Shown here piece by piece: positions 36,183 through 45,873 of a stretch of DNA of 64,000 bases. Below the pieces are notes generated by a model, which had not been told where the DNA came from, searched no databases, and saw only the letters and a list, made by a program, of their open reading frames with translations. How positions within the stretch are numbered: position 1 is the stretch's first letter; each line of letters begins with the position of its first letter. The DNA is from Micromonospora sp. WMMD882 (GTDB taxonomy: Bacteria > Actinomycetota > Actinomycetes > Mycobacteriales > Micromonosporaceae). The stretch is taken from contig NZ_CP114903.1 in assembly GCF_027497255.1 (NCBI RefSeq), forward strand, positions 2,852,001-2,916,000, written 5' to 3'. The position numbers were made by a program, and so were the translations under genes.

Positions 36183-36742
36183 GATCGGCGACCGTACCAA
36201 AGGGTGGTCTCGCCGTAGCGCCTACCGCGCTCACCGGTGACGCCTTCCACCCAGCCGACCGGCCCGGAGCGGGTGGACCGCTCCACCACCACCAGGGCGT
36301 CCGGGGCCAGCCAGCCGCCGTCGACCAGCGCGGCCAGCATCGCGGTCACCTCCGCGTCGGGCGCCGCGTACGGCGGATCGGCGAAGACCAGGTCGTACGG
36401 GTCGCCCTCGGGGCCGACGGCGAGCACCGTGGCGACCTTCCCGGTGACCAGGCGGACGGCGGGCGCGGCCCGCAGGGCGGCGACGTTCTCCCGGACCACC
36501 CGGGCGGCGCGCGGATCGGACTCGACCAGCAGCACGTGCTCCGCGCCCCGGGAGAACGCCTCCAGCCCGATCGCCCCGGACCCGGCGTACAGGTCGGCCA
36601 CCCGTGCGCCGGCCAGCCCCAGGGTCGCCTCGACGGCGCTGAACAGCGCCTCGCGTACCCGGTCGGAGGTGGGTCGGGTGCCGGCGCCGGGCGGCGCGGC
36701 GATCCGCCGTCCGCCGAGCGTCCCGGCCACGATCCGGGTCAC
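36179..36742 (-). CDS. rsmD: 16S rRNA (guanine966-N2)-methyltransferase
   Basis: A 187-residue SAM-dependent methyltransferase. It starts with the RsmD block TRIVAGTLGGRRI and has the ALFSAVEA segment, SAM motif VADLYAGSGAIGLEA, and the catalytic DPPY in LVFADPPYAAPD. The GTG start at 36742 is first in the rsmD-coaD pair, with a 307-base divergent gap upstream. Confidence 0.94.
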   Translation of the reverse strand: MTRIVAGTLGGRRIAAPPGAGTRPTSDRVREALFSAVEATLGLAGARVADLYAGSGAIGLEAFSRGAEHVLLVESDPRAARVVRENVAALRAAPAVRLVTGKVATVLAVGPEGDPYDLVFADPPYAAPDAEVTAMLAALVDGGWLAPDALVVVERSTRSGPVGWVEGVTGERGRRYGETTLWYGRRS

Positions 36743-37049
36743 CGTCGCTCCCTGTCCATGGCTCTGACGCTACGCGCCCCGGGCGTCGCGCCGCCCGCCC
36801 GGGTCGGCGACGGTACGCGTCGACCGGATCACCGTACGCTGACGTTTGATCTCACCTCGGTAACTTCGTCCTCAGTGGTCACCGGCGGCTGTGCCGTCGA
36901 TGGCGATGCCGCTAGGGTCACCCCGGCGTCGGCAGTTCCCCGCCGACCGACGGCGTCGGGGCGGCCCGGGACGGGACGCGCCACGACCGGCAGCGACCGT
37001 CCGCCACCCCACGCCGTGCCCCTCACGTCACGCACCCCCGGGAGTACGT
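36743..37049. other. Divergent intergenic region between rsmD and the LPVTG gene
   Basis: No gene is seen in these 307 bases. TAGGGT at 36913-36918 (context GCCGCTAGGGTCACC) is a typical actinobacterial -10 for the plus-strand surface-protein gene, about 130 bases before its GTG. No clear -35 stands 17 bases upstream. A run containing TTTGATCTCACC and GGTAACTTC at 36845-36868 is the only AT-rich part. Confidence 0.45.
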
Positions 37050-38300
37050 GTGATCCGTACCAAGCTGTCGCCGCGGCGACCGTTCGCCGTGGCCGCCGCC
37101 GGGCTGGCCGGCCTCGCCACGGCGTTCGCGCTCGTCACGCCGGCGACCGCCACCCCCTCCCCCGCGCCGACGGCGACGGTGACCGCCTCGCCCACCGCGA
37201 CGGCCACCCCGCCGGCGTCGGTCTGCGTCGACGCGGACGAGGCCCGCTACCGGCACACGTTCGACGGGCCCGCCGGCACGGCGTCGATCGCCCTGACCAA
37301 CGGGCCGCTCTGCGCGGGCGAGGAGCAGGAGTTCGCGCTGGTCTCCTACCTCGCGCCGTCGGCGACCTTCGCGGTGCCGCAGTACGCGTTCGACCGGTCG
37401 GTGAAGAAGTTCACCAGCGTGGCCGAGGGCGAGATCGGCGCGGTCACCAAGCTGGAGTTCGCGGTCGAGGTGCCGGTCTGCCACACCCAGGTCGACTTCG
37501 TCTTCGGTAGCGAGATCATCGACCCGATCGTCGAGGACGGCAAGCGCTACGGGGACCGCAAGGTCGGCAGCAGGAACGGCATCGGCTCCCGCTCGAAGGG
37601 CAAGGCCGCCTGGTACAACGGCGGCAAGGAGAGCTGCGTCGAGGCCCCGGCCGTCGAGGCCACCTCGGACTGCCTGGGCAACCTCGAACTGACCCTGACC
37701 AACCGGGGCAACGTCCCGGCGACCTTCACCGTGCGGGGCAGCGGCGGGCACGAGGACTCCGCGACCGTCCCGGCCAGCAGCAGCGTCACCCGCAAGCTCA
37801 CCGCCGAGCAGGGCAAGGACGTCACCGTCCAGGCCCGGGGCATGGAAACCTGGAAGGGCGGCTGGACCAAGCCGGAGGACTGCCAGGAGCCCACCGTCGG
37901 CGAGCCGGAGACCAGCTACGAGGCCACCTGTGACGAGCTGATCCTGGAGGTCGTCAACCCGGCGGACGGCATCGCCCTCACCTCCACCTTCACCCCGAAC
38001 GTCGGCGCGCCGAAGACGGTGACCTTCGAGCCGGGCGCCACCCGGCAGGTCACCTTCCCCGCCGCCGAGGGGCTGAGCGTGGTCGTCACCGGCGACCTGG
38101 CCTCCGCCGAGCCGATCACCTGGGACGCGCCGGAGGACTGCGACAACGGCGGCGCCGGTGGCGGTGACGGCGACCAGGGCGGCCTGCCGGTGACCGGCGC
38201 GGCGGCCGGCGGCATCGCGGCCGGCGCGCTGGCCCTGCTCGCGATCGGCGCGGCGCTGTTCGTCGTGGCCCGGCGTCGGCGGGTCCGCTTCACCGCCTGA
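37050..38300 (+). CDS. Secreted cell-wall protein with LPVTG sorting signal
   Basis: A 416-residue exported protein of no recognised catalytic family. The signal peptide (about residues 1-35) ends in a TATATPS region, and the mature part is beta-rich with a Thr/Pro-rich lead. Paired cysteines (about ten in the mature part) suggest disulfides. The C-terminus is a textbook sortase signal: LPVTG, a hydrophobic segment (GGIAAGALALLAIGAALFVVA) and RRRRVRF. It is therefore probably linked to peptidoglycan. GTG at 37050 follows GGGAG. It interrupts the rsmD-recG neighbourhood on the opposite strand and ends at a strong hairpin. Confidence 0.85.
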   Translation: MIRTKLSPRRPFAVAAAGLAGLATAFALVTPATATPSPAPTATVTASPTATATPPASVCVDADEARYRHTFDGPAGTASIALTNGPLCAGEEQEFALVSYLAPSATFAVPQYAFDRSVKKFTSVAEGEIGAVTKLEFAVEVPVCHTQVDFVFGSEIIDPIVEDGKRYGDRKVGSRNGIGSRSKGKAAWYNGGKESCVEAPAVEATSDCLGNLELTLTNRGNVPATFTVRGSGGHEDSATVPASSSVTRKLTAEQGKDVTVQARGMETWKGGWTKPEDCQEPTVGEPETSYEATCDELILEVVNPADGIALTSTFTPNVGAPKTVTFEPGATRQVTFPAAEGLSVVVTGDLASAEPITWDAPEDCDNGGAGGGDGDQGGLPVTGAAAGGIAAGALALLAIGAALFVVARRRRVRFTA

Positions 38301-38356
38301 GCGGCCTGAGCGTCCAGGCGGGTCCGTTGCACCGCCGCAAGTGACCTGAGCGTCCC

Positions 38357-38395
38357 GGTGGGGGCGTGCCCACGAACCGCGGGCACGCCCCCACC
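38357..38395. terminator. Perfect 15-bp hairpin between convergent genes
   Basis: GGTGGGGGCGTGCCC (38357-38371) and GGGCACGCCCCCACC (38381-38395) are exact reverse complements around a 9-base loop. They sit between the convergent LPVTG gene and recG. This is a bidirectional terminator of the GC-rich actinobacterial kind without a T-tract. Confidence 0.85.
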
Positions 38396-38401
38396 GCCGT
38401 C

Positions 38402-40600
38402 TCAGCCCTTCTCCAGGTACTCCGCGCGCTCGGCGTCGACCAGGGCGGCCACCGAGGCGGCCAGCGCCGGATGCCGGGCCAGCTCCGGATCCGTCTCGAC
38501 CAGGGCGATCGCCTCGGCGCGGGCGTCGCGGATCAGGTCCGCGTCGCGGAGCAGGGACAGCAGCCGCAGGTGCGAGCGCCGGCCGGACTGCGTCGCGCCC
38601 AGCACGTCCCCCTCCCGTCGCTGCTCCAGATCCAGCTCGGCGAGCGTGAACCCGTCGGTGGTGGAGGCGACCGCGTCCAGCCGGGCCCGGGCCGAGGCGC
38701 CGTCGGTCGCCTCGGTGACCAGCAGGCAGAGGCCGGCGGCGGCGCCCCGACCGACCCGGCCACGCAACTGGTGGAGCTGGGAGACGCCGAACCGGTCGGC
38801 GTCCAGCACGATCATGACGGTGGCGTTCGGCACGTTCACGCCGACCTCGACGACCGTGGTGGCGACCAGCACGTCCAGCCCGCCGTCGGCGAAGGCGCGC
38901 ATCACCGCGTCCTTCTCGTCGGCCGGCAGCTTCCCGTGCAGCACCCCGATCCGCAGCCCGTGCAGCGGCCCCTCGGCCAGCAACGGAGCCACCTCGGTCA
39001 CCGCCAACGGCGGTCGCCGCCCGGTGTCGTCCTCCTTCGGGGCCTCCTCCTCCGAGCGGGGACCCTCCCCGATCCGTGGGCAGACCACGTACGCCTGGTG
39101 GCCGGCGGCGACCTCCTCGCGCAGCCGACGCCAGGCCCGGTCCAGGTAGGCGGGTTTCTCGGCGGCCGGCACCACGTGCGAGACGATCGGCGAGCGGCCC
39201 TGCGGCAACTGGGCGAGGGTGGAGACCTCCAGGTCGCCGTAGACGGTCATGGCGACCGTACGGGGGATCGGGGTGGCCGTCATCACCAGCACGTGCGGCG
39301 GCTGGTCGGCCTTGGCGCGCAGCGCGTCCCGCTGCTCCACGCCGAACCGGTGCTGCTCGTCCACCACGACCAGCCCCAGGTCGGCGAAGTCGACACCCTC
39401 GTACAGCAGGGCGTGGGTGCCCAGCACGATGCCGGCCCGACCCTCGGCCACCTCGGCGAGCGCCCGGCGGCGGGCCGCCGCGCCGAGCGAGCCGGTGACC
39501 AGCTCCACCCGGGTGGCGTGCTCGGCCGCCCCCAGCTCGCCGGCCTGCGCCAACGGGCCGAGCAGCTCGGCGATGCCCCGGCTGTGCTGGGCGGCGAGCA
39601 CCTCGGTCGGGGCGAGCAGGGCGGCCTGCCCGCCAGCGTCGACCACCTGGAGCATGGCCCGCAACGCGACGAGGGTCTTTCCGGAGCCCACCTCGCCCTG
39701 CAACAGCCGGTGCATCGGGTGCGCGGCGGCCAGGTCGGCGGCGATCTCCCGGCCGACGTCCCGCTGGCCGTCGGTCAGCTCGTACGGCAGCCGGGCGTCG
39801 AACGCGGCGAGCAGGCCGTCCGGGCGCGGCGGCCGGGGCCGGGCCGGCGAGTCGGCCGCCCGGAGCTTGCGCTGCACCAGGGTGACCTGCACGGCGAACG
39901 CCTCGTCCCACTTGAGCCGCCGCCGGGCCCGGTAGAGGGCCTCCTTGCTGGACGGCCGGTGGATCTCGCGCAGCGCCCCGGCCAGCCCGGTGAGGCTCCG
40001 GGTGGCGCGGACCGTCGCCGGCAGCGGGTCCTCCGGCGGGGTGAACGTGTCGAGCACCACCCGCACGCAGCGGGCGATCACCCAGGTGGGCACCGCCGCG
40101 GCGGCCGGGTAGACCGGGATCAGCGCCCCGGCGAACTCCTCGACCTCCTCGTTCGCCGCCGCCTCGCCCTCACCGCCGGCGCCGAGCAGGACGTACTCGG
40201 GGCCGTTGAGCTGGCGTTTCCCCCGGAACTCGGTGACCTTGCCGGCGAACAGGCCCCACCGGCCGGGCCGCAGCTCGCGTTCCCGCCACGCCTGGTTGCC
40301 GAAGAACGTGCAGGTGAGCGTGCCGCCGGAGTCGTCGCCGACGGTCACCTCCAGCAGGTTGCCCCGGCGCTGGCGCATCGGGCGCACCGCCGTGCGCTGC
40401 ACCTGGGCCAGCACGGTCACCTGCTCCCCCACGTCCAGCGAGCGGATGTCGGTGTGCTCGCCCCGCTCGTCGTACCGGCGGGGGAAGTGGTAGACCAGGT
40501 CACCGGCGGTGTGCAGGTCGAGGTGACCGGCCAGGGCCTTGGCGGTCTTCTCCCCGACCAGCTTCCGCAGCGGCGTGTCCACCGTGCACGGCTCGGTCAT
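38402..40600 (-). CDS. recG: ATP-dependent DNA helicase RecG
   Basis: Branch-migration helicase for stalled forks and recombination intermediates. The 732-residue protein has an N-terminal wedge/OB domain ([17 protein letters not shown]) and the helicase core. Walker A is [17 protein letters not shown], motif [17 protein letters not shown], motif [13 protein letters not shown], and motif [14 protein letters not shown] at 40600 overlaps the stop of the FakA-like gene (ATGA), a conserved pairing in actinobacteria. Confidence 0.96.
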   Translation of the reverse strand: MTEPCTVDTPLRKLVGEKTAKALAGHLDLHTAGDLVYHFPRRYDERGEHTDIRSLDVGEQVTVLAQVQRTAVRPMRQRRGNLLEVTVGDDSGGTLTCTFFGNQAWRERELRPGRWGLFAGKVTEFRGKRQLNGPEYVLLGAGGEGEAAANEEVEEFAGALIPVYPAAAAVPTWVIARCVRVVLDTFTPPEDPLPATVRATRSLTGLAGALREIHRPSSKEALYRARRRLKWDEAFAVQVTLVQRKLRAADSPARPRPPRPDGLLAAFDARLPYELTDGQRDVGREIAADLAAAHPMHRLLQGEVGSGKTLVALRAMLQVVDAGGQAALLAPTEVLAAQHSRGIAELLGPLAQAGELGAAEHATRVELVTGSLGAAARRRALAEVAEGRAGIVLGTHALLYEGVDFADLGLVVVDEQHRFGVEQRDALRAKADQPPHVLVMTATPIPRTVAMTVYGDLEVSTLAQLPQGRSPIVSHVVPAAEKPAYLDRAWRRLREEVAAGHQAYVVCPRIGEGPRSEEEAPKEDDTGRRPPLAVTEVAPLLAEGPLHGLRIGVLHGKLPADEKDAVMRAFADGGLDVLVATTVVEVGVNVPNATVMIVLDADRFGVSQLHQLRGRVGRGAAAGLCLLVTEATDGASARARLDAVASTTDGFTLAELDLEQRREGDVLGATQSGRRSHLRLLSLLRDADLIRDARAEAIALVETDPELARHPALAASVAALVDAERAEYLEKG

Positions 40601-42246
40601 TCGACCCCCACCAGGAGCGGATGATTCGGCTGGCCCCCCACGTACGCGTGGACCTCGACGAACGGCCAACGGTCGGCGACGTGCGCGCGGACCGCCTCGG
40701 TCAACCCGGGCGGCGCGTCCGCGCCCGCCAGCAGGGTGACCAGCTCGCCGCCGCCGCCGAGCATCCGGTCCACCAGGGCGGCGCAGGTGTCGACCAGGTC
40801 CCGCCCGATCAGGTGCACCTCCCCCTCGACCAGGGCCAGCACGTCACCGGGCCGGCACGGGCCGGCCACGGTGAGCGCCTCCCGGCTGGCGTGGCACACC
40901 TCGGCGTACCGGCAGGCCCCGGCCGCCTCGGCCATCGCGATCACGTCGTCCTCGAAGGCGCGCCGCGGGTCGCGGACGGCGAGGGCGGCCAGCGCCTGCA
41001 CCGGGGACCGGGTCGGCACCACGCTGACCTTGACGCCGTCCGCCTGCGCCCGGTGCGCCACCGTGCCCGCGACCGCCTGGGTGGCCGGGCCGGTGGGCAG
41101 CACCACCACCTGGGCCGCGCCGGTGGCCCGGACCGCGTCGAGCAGCTCGCCGACCGACGGGTCGCCGGAGACCACGGCCGCGCCCTCTCCGGCGAGCAGC
41201 TCGGCGAGGCCCGCGCCGGAGGCGACCACCACGGCCGCCCGGCCGTCCTCCGCCGGACCGGGCGGCGGCGGGGCCGGCGCGACCTGGTCGGCGAAGCGGG
41301 TCACCGAGATCCGGTACGGCCGGCCGGCCACCACCCCGGCCTCGACGGCCGCGCCCACGTCGTCGACGTGCACGTGCACGTTCCAGGTGGTCGACCGCCC
41401 CGGCGGGCCGCCGTCGCCGACCACGACCAGCGAGTCGCCCAGCGCGTCCAGGGTGGCCCGCAACCGGGCCACCGCCTCGGGCGTGGCGTCGAGGAGGTAC
41501 TGCACCTCGTAGGCGTACGGGCCGGAGCCGGCCTCCCGAACGGCGGTGGCCTCCCGAACGGCGGTGGCCTCCCGGACGGCGGTGGCCGGCGGGCGCGCCG
41601 GCCGGGTCGACGGCTCACCGCTGACCACCTCGACCAGGGCGTCCAGCAGCAGGCAGAGCCCCCGGCCGCCGGCGTCGACCACGCCGGCGTGGGCCAGCGT
41701 GATCAACTGCTCGGGGGTACGGGCCAGCGCCCGGGCCGCCGCGCCGGCCGCCGCCCGGGCCACCGCGCAGAGGTCGTCGCCGCCCGCCGCCTCCTCCGCC
41801 CCGCCCGCCGCGGCGGCGGCCACGCTGAGCAGCGTGCCCTCCACCGGGTGGGCGACCGCGCCGTAGGCGGTGTCGGCGGCGGCCCGCAACGCCTCGGCCA
41901 GCGCCCGGCCCCGCACGGCCGGGACGCCGGCGAGGACCTCGGCGAGGCCCCGGAGGAGCTGCGCGAGGATCACCCCGGAGTTGCCCCGCGCGCCGAGCAG
42001 CGCCCCGCGCGCCATCAACCGCAACGCGTGCCCGTGCGGGGTGGCCCCGCCCTCGGGCGAGGTGTCCAGATCCATCGCCAGGGCCTGCTGGGCGGAGGTG
42101 AGGGTGAGCACGAGGTTGGTGCCGGTGTCGCCGTCGGGGACCGGGTAGACGTTGAGGTCGTCGATCTCGCCCTGGTGCCGGCGGAGCGCGGCGAGCCCGC
42201 CCGCGCACCAGCGGCGCACCGCGTCGGCGTCCAGCGTCTCCAGCAC
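40597..42246 (-). CDS. DAK2/DegV two-domain kinase subunit (FakA-like)
   Basis: A protein of about 549 residues related to FakA, the ATP-binding subunit of the fatty acid kinase of Gram-positive bacteria. The N-terminal DAK2 domain has [17 protein letters not shown], whose Asp cluster binds metal-ATP, and [16 protein letters not shown]. The C-terminal half is the DegV-like/DUF1949-type part ([22 protein letters not shown]). Three copies of an 18-base repeat lie in the linker. The start is uncertain: GTG 42246 begins [16 protein letters not shown], and GTG 42270 would add eight residues. It is divergent from rpmB and coupled to recG (Rv2974c/2975c position). Confidence 0.85.
   Translation of the reverse strand: MLETLDADAVRRWCAGGLAALRRHQGEIDDLNVYPVPDGDTGTNLVLTLTSAQQALAMDLDTSPEGGATPHGHALRLMARGALLGARGNSGVILAQLLRGLAEVLAGVPAVRGRALAEALRAAADTAYGAVAHPVEGTLLSVAAAAAGGAEEAAGGDDLCAVARAAAGAAARALARTPEQLITLAHAGVVDAGGRGLCLLLDALVEVVSGEPSTRPARPPATAVREATAVREATAVREAGSGPYAYEVQYLLDATPEAVARLRATLDALGDSLVVVGDGGPPGRSTTWNVHVHVDDVGAAVEAGVVAGRPYRISVTRFADQVAPAPPPPGPAEDGRAAVVVASGAGLAELLAGEGAAVVSGDPSVGELLDAVRATGAAQVVVLPTGPATQAVAGTVAHRAQADGVKVSVVPTRSPVQALAALAVRDPRRAFEDDVIAMAEAAGACRYAEVCHASREALTVAGPCRPGDVLALVEGEVHLIGRDLVDTCAALVDRMLGGGGELVTLLAGADAPPGLTEAVRAHVADRWPFVEVHAYVGGQPNHPLLVGVE
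41531..41584. repeat. Three tandem 18-base units in the FakA-like linker
   Basis: GCCTCCCGAACGGCGGTG occurs at 41531 and 41549 without change and at 41567 with one change. On the coding strand it encodes repeated (T)AVREA-type residues between the DAK2 and C-terminal domains. Perfect copies point to recent duplication. Confidence 0.9.
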
Positions 42247-42353
42247 GGCGGAAAGCCTACTGGCGGGCACCGACACCCCGCCGGACGACACCGTCGGGCG
42301 GGGCCCGCGTCGGGGTGTCGGGTGCCGGTTCGCTGCTCCCCGGTGGTATCGGG

Positions 42354-42359
42354 TAACCT
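42354..42359 (+). promoter_or_regulatory. Candidate -10 element of rpmB
   Basis: TAACCT in the context GGGTAACCTGG lies about 65 bases before the rpmB GTG and fits the TANNNT -10 pattern. TTCGCT at 42329-42334 is a weak -35 candidate with 19-base spacing. Confidence 0.4.
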
Positions 42360-42423
42360 GGCCAGGTTGCCCGGGCAGCACCTGCCGGCGACCCTCGTGA
42401 ACGAACAATCCCAGGAGTATCCC

Positions 42424-42615
42424 GTGGCTAGCGTGTGCGACGTCTGTGGCAAGGGGCCGGGCTTCGGCCACAACGTGTCCCACTCGCACCGGCGGACCAA
42501 CCGCCGCTGGAACCCGAACATCCAGTCGGTGCGGACCCCGGCCGGTGGCGGCAACACCAAGAAGCTCAAGGTCTGCACCTCGTGCATCAAGGCCGGCAAG
42601 GTCACCCGCGCCTGA
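42424..42615 (+). CDS. rpmB: 50S ribosomal protein L28
   Basis: A 63-residue protein, [21 protein letters not shown], with a second pair CTSC in [13 protein letters not shown]. The four Cys mark the zinc-binding form; a zinc-independent paralogue under Zur control often exists elsewhere in actinobacteria. GTG at 42424 follows AGGAG by about seven bases. Single gene, divergent from the FakA-like gene and ending in a clear hairpin. Confidence 0.96.
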   Translation: MASVCDVCGKGPGFGHNVSHSHRRTNRRWNPNIQSVRTPAGGGNTKKLKVCTSCIKAGKVTRA

Positions 42616-42645
42616 CGCGGTAACCTCCCGCCGCACCGACGTCAC

Positions 42646-42674
42646 TGCCGGTGGACCCTCGCGGTCCACCGGCA
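42646..42674. terminator. Hairpin after rpmB
   Basis: TGCCGGTGGACC (42646-42657) pairs perfectly with GGTCCACCGGCA (42663-42674) around a 5-base loop, and flanking bases extend the symmetry slightly. It lies between convergent rpmB and the GNAT gene. Confidence 0.8.
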
Positions 42675-42724
42675 CTGTCGTGTCCGCCGCCGGCCGACGA
42701 CCCCGAGGTCACCGGCGCCGTCGG

Positions 42725-43192
42725 TCAGAGGTCGCGGGCGAAGGAGATGCAGCCGGGCGCGTCGCGGTAGAAGCCGAAGTTCGGGATGCGTTCGTAGCCG
42801 GCCGAGTGGTACATCCCGATCGCCTCCGGCTGCCGGTCACCGCACTCCAGGAGGAGCCGTCGGCGGCCCTGCTCCCGGGCCGACCGCTCGACCGCCGCCA
42901 GCACCGCGCGGGCCACCCCCCGGCCCCGGGCCGCCGGGGCGGTGTACATCCGCTTCAGCTCGGCCACCTCGCCGGTGTCGCCGTGGCTGCGCCAACCTCC
43001 GCAGCCGACCGGCTCCCCGTCGAGGTACGCCACCAGGAACGCCCCGTGCGGCGGCGCGAACTCGGTCGCGTCCACCGGGGTCTCGTCGCCACTGCCGCCG
43101 TACCGGGCCCCCAGGTCGGCCAGGGCCGCCCGGATCAACCGCTGCGCCTGCGCGGAGTCGAACCGCAGCGGACGAATCTCGATCTCACTCAC
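42725..43192 (-). CDS. GNAT-family N-acetyltransferase
   Basis: A 155-residue acetyltransferase fold protein. The core has FLVAYLDGEPVGCGGW, ELKRMYTAPAARGRGVARAVL with the acetyl-CoA loop (RGRGVA), and EAIGMYHSAGYERI. GTG at 43192 gives a compact domain starting SEIEIRPLRFD; an upstream in-frame start would only add Pro/Arg-rich sequence. Substrate unknown. It stands between rpmB and the sigma factor pair on the minus strand, with no overlap. Confidence 0.88.
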   Translation of the reverse strand: MSEIEIRPLRFDSAQAQRLIRAALADLGARYGGSGDETPVDATEFAPPHGAFLVAYLDGEPVGCGGWRSHGDTGEVAELKRMYTAPAARGRGVARAVLAAVERSAREQGRRRLLLECGDRQPEAIGMYHSAGYERIPNFGFYRDAPGCISFARDL

Positions 43193-43316
43193 CGGGGCAG
43201 GGTACGACCGTGGCCGGCCCGGGACCGGGCCGGCCATCCCCGATCGGTCATACGTCACGTCCGGCCGCCGTCGCGCGCCCCCGGGTGGGCGTACGCGCGC
43301 CGGCCGGGGGCGCACG

Positions 43317-44315
43317 TCATCCCGTCCGGTCGACGCCGGTGACCGCGGCGAACGTCCAGATCAGGTGGCTGCCGGAGACCGCCGCCCCGACGGGGGCCGG
43401 CCCCGACGGCAGCGGACGGCCGTCCGCGTCGACCCGGACGTCGTGGTACTCGCCGACCACCCGGCCGCTGACCGGGTCGAACAGCAGGGCGAGCAGGATC
43501 CTCGACGACGGCTCACGCTGGCCGACCGCCTGGTACCGGTGGCCGGCGACGGTCACCTCCCGGACCTCCAGCCCGTCCAGGTCGGCGATGACCTGGTAGA
43601 GGGCCACCCGCAACGGCGCGGACAGGCGCGGCTCGGCCCGGGCGAGCAGCCCCAGCAGGTGACCGGTCAGGTTCTCCGGCGGCGGTCGCTCGTCCGGCGA
43701 CGCGGGCCGGGCCTCGATCTCCCGGTCCAGCCGCTCGCGCAGCGCCGCCGGGTCGGTGGGCAGGCCGGCCAGCCATCCGGGGGTGGGGTAGCGCCAGTCG
43801 CCGCCGGCGGCGACGGCCCGGGCGTTCTCCTCGGCGGTGTCGCCCGGACGTCGGGGCGGCGCGTCGATCGGCTGGTCGACGCCGTCCACCCGCCGCCGCA
43901 GCGGCAGCAGGGTCTCCGGGTCGTACCAGGCCTCCCGGGTCTCGTGCCAGCCCTGCGGGCCCTCGGCCCGCAGGTAGAGCAGCCGCCCGGCGGGCACCGG
44001 CACGGCCGGCACCCGCCCGGCCCGCTCGATCAACCGGGCCATCACCTCGTCCGGACCCGGCGCAGCCGGGCCCGGGATCGGCCGGTCCGGGGTGAGCAGG
44101 ACCGCCCCACCGACGGCGAGCGCGACGACGGTCGCGGCGGCGGCGACCGGCGCCAGCCAGCGGACCCGACGCGGCGGCCGGGCGACCGCCCCGCCGGCGG
44201 GGTGGAGGCCACGGGTGACCGTGTGCCAGGTACGGGCGACCGACTCGTCGGTCGGCTCGGGTCGGCCGGGCGGCAGCTCCCGGACGGCGACCAGGTCGGG
44301 TTCGTGACGGCTCAT
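43317..44315 (-). CDS. CU044_5270-type membrane protein paired with an ECF sigma factor
   Basis: A 332-residue protein with about 50 cytoplasmic residues, one membrane helix (LAPVAAAATVVALAVGGAVLL, about residues 53-75) and an extracytoplasmic domain. That domain contains LLYLRAEGPQGWHETREAWYDP and VYQVIADLDGLEV-like sequence (ALYQVIADLDGLEVREV). This matches the family called CU044_5270, usually encoded directly behind ECF sigma factors. The arrangement suggests a membrane-bound regulator, but no zinc HxxxCxxC motif is present. ATG overlaps the sigma factor stop (TGATG). Confidence 0.8.
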   Translation of the reverse strand: MSRHEPDLVAVRELPPGRPEPTDESVARTWHTVTRGLHPAGGAVARPPRRVRWLAPVAAAATVVALAVGGAVLLTPDRPIPGPAAPGPDEVMARLIERAGRVPAVPVPAGRLLYLRAEGPQGWHETREAWYDPETLLPLRRRVDGVDQPIDAPPRRPGDTAEENARAVAAGGDWRYPTPGWLAGLPTDPAALRERLDREIEARPASPDERPPPENLTGHLLGLLARAEPRLSAPLRVALYQVIADLDGLEVREVTVAGHRYQAVGQREPSSRILLALLFDPVSGRVVGEYHDVRVDADGRPLPSGPAPVGAAVSGSHLIWTFAAVTGVDRTG

Positions 44316-44851
44316 CAGGCGGCTCCCTCGGCGGCCAGGGCGGCCCGGATCTTGCTCCGAGCCCGGTGCAGGGCGGACTGGACCGAGCCCAACGGGATGT
44401 CCAGGGCGGCGGCGATCTCGGCGTACTCCAGCTCGGCGACGGCGTACAGGAACAGCACGTCACGCTGCCGCCGGGGCAGCCCGGCGAGGACGGCGGAGAG
44501 CCGGGCGACGGCACGTTCGGCGTCCACCCGTTCGGCGGCGCGGCGTGCCGGGCCCTCGATTTCCGGGCCGGCCCGCGCGGCCAGCCGCAGGGCGCGCAGC
44601 TCCACCCGCCGGTGCCGGCGCAGCAGGTTGGTGGCGATGCCGTACAGCCACGGCAGCAGGTCGCCCCGCGCGCTGTCGTACCGGTGCCGGCGCTCGTGGG
44701 CGATCAGGAACGTCTCCGCCACCACGTCCTCGGCGAGCTGCTCACCGACCCGTCGGGCGCAGTAGCGCAGCAGATCGCGGGCGTACCGCTCGAACATGCC
44801 GGCCAGGTCGGCGGGATCCGCCCCGGCCGGCGTGCGGGTGGGCGTCGTCAT
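44315..44851 (-). CDS. ECF-type RNA polymerase sigma factor
   Basis: A 178-residue sigma factor with region 2 (MFERYARDLLRYCARRVGEQ, AEDVVAETFLIAHERRHRYD, LLPWLYGIATNLLRRHRR) and region 4 (LSAVLAGLPRRQRDVLFLYAVAELEY, ALDIPLGSVQSALHRARSKI). The linker between them is short, and no SnoaL or other C-terminal domain is fused. ATG at 44851 follows AAGAAGGGG. It is the first gene of a two-gene unit with the CU044_5270 protein. The signal sensed cannot be read from sequence. Confidence 0.93.
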   Translation of the reverse strand: MTTPTRTPAGADPADLAGMFERYARDLLRYCARRVGEQLAEDVVAETFLIAHERRHRYDSARGDLLPWLYGIATNLLRRHRRVELRALRLAARAGPEIEGPARRAAERVDAERAVARLSAVLAGLPRRQRDVLFLYAVAELEYAEIAAALDIPLGSVQSALHRARSKIRAALAAEGAA

Positions 44852-44934
44852 ACCCCTTCTTGCCGCTCGCCGGCCGTCGTGTTCCCCGGCCGTCGTGTTC
44901 CCCGGCCGTCCTGGTCGCCGGTCGGGGTCCCCGG

Positions 44935-45873
44935 TCAGCGGAAGTGGTCCCAGCCGGCCGGGCCCTCCCAGGCACGTCCGTCCACCGTCACCCCGCTCCC
45001 CTCGCCGACCCGGCCGACCAGCCGCCACGGCGACGGCAGCGCCACCGCCGGCGGGAAGGTCGCGGCCAGCGCGTGGTCGTCACCGCCGCCGAGGATCCAG
45101 GCGTACGGGTCGACGCCGAGCGCCCGCGCGGCGTCGGCCATCTGCCGGGGCACCTCGAACGCGTCCCGCCGCAGGTCGACGGCGACGCCGCTGGCCCGGG
45201 CCACGTGCCCCAGGTCGGCCAGCAGCCCGTCCGACACGTCGATCATGGCGGTGGCCCCGAGCCGGGCGGCGTGCGGACCGGCCGGGTACGGCACCTCCGG
45301 TCGCCGGTACGCCTCGACCAGCGCCTTCGGCGTCCGGAAGCCCCGGGAGAGCACGGTGTAGCCGGCTGCCGCGTACCCGGTCCGCCCGGCCAGGGCGACC
45401 ACGTCACCGGGCCGGGCGCCGGCGCGGACCACCGGCGGGCGTCCGCCCAGGTCGCCCAGGGCGGTGACCGCGACGGTCAGGGTCGGGCTGGCCGAGGTGT
45501 CCCCGCCGACCACGCTCGCCCCCACCGTGGCCGCCTCGGCGGCCAGCCCGTCGGTGAGCTCCTCGACCCAGCTCACCGCCAGGTCCGGCGGCACGCAGAG
45601 GGCCACCAGCAGGGCGGTGGGGGTGGCCCCCATGGCGGCGATGTCGGCGAGGTTGGCCGCCGCCGCCCGGTGGCCGACGTCCACCGCCCCGGACCAGTCC
45701 CGCCGGAAGTGCCGCCCCTCGACCAGCACGTCGGTCGACGCGACGACCCGGCTGTCCGGGGCGGCCACCACCGCCGCGTCGTCGCCGGGGCCGAGCAGGC
45801 ACGCCGGCCCGTACGACAGCCGGGCGGTCACCCGGTCGATCAACCCGAACTCGCCGGGACCCGTGACGTTCAT
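44935..45873 (-). CDS. thiL: Thiamine-monophosphate kinase
   Basis: Phosphorylates thiamine monophosphate to the active diphosphate. The 312-residue protein starts MNVTGPGEFGLIDRVTARL and has GPGDDAAVVAAP and STDVLVEGRHF. It continues with AAANLADIAAMGATPTALLV, GGDTSASP and ATAMIDVSDGLLADLGH, ending with the GGGDDHALAATFP block. ATG at 45873 gives the normal length; a GTG at 45924 in frame would add 17 residues. The ATG overlaps the stop of a 34-codon frame with a strong ribosome site. No TPP riboswitch is seen. Confidence 0.93.
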   Translation of the reverse strand: MNVTGPGEFGLIDRVTARLSYGPACLLGPGDDAAVVAAPDSRVVASTDVLVEGRHFRRDWSGAVDVGHRAAAANLADIAAMGATPTALLVALCVPPDLAVSWVEELTDGLAAEAATVGASVVGGDTSASPTLTVAVTALGDLGGRPPVVRAGARPGDVVALAGRTGYAAAGYTVLSRGFRTPKALVEAYRRPEVPYPAGPHAARLGATAMIDVSDGLLADLGHVARASGVAVDLRRDAFEVPRQMADAARALGVDPYAWILGGGDDHALAATFPPAVALPSPWRLVGRVGEGSGVTVDGRAWEGPAGWDHFR

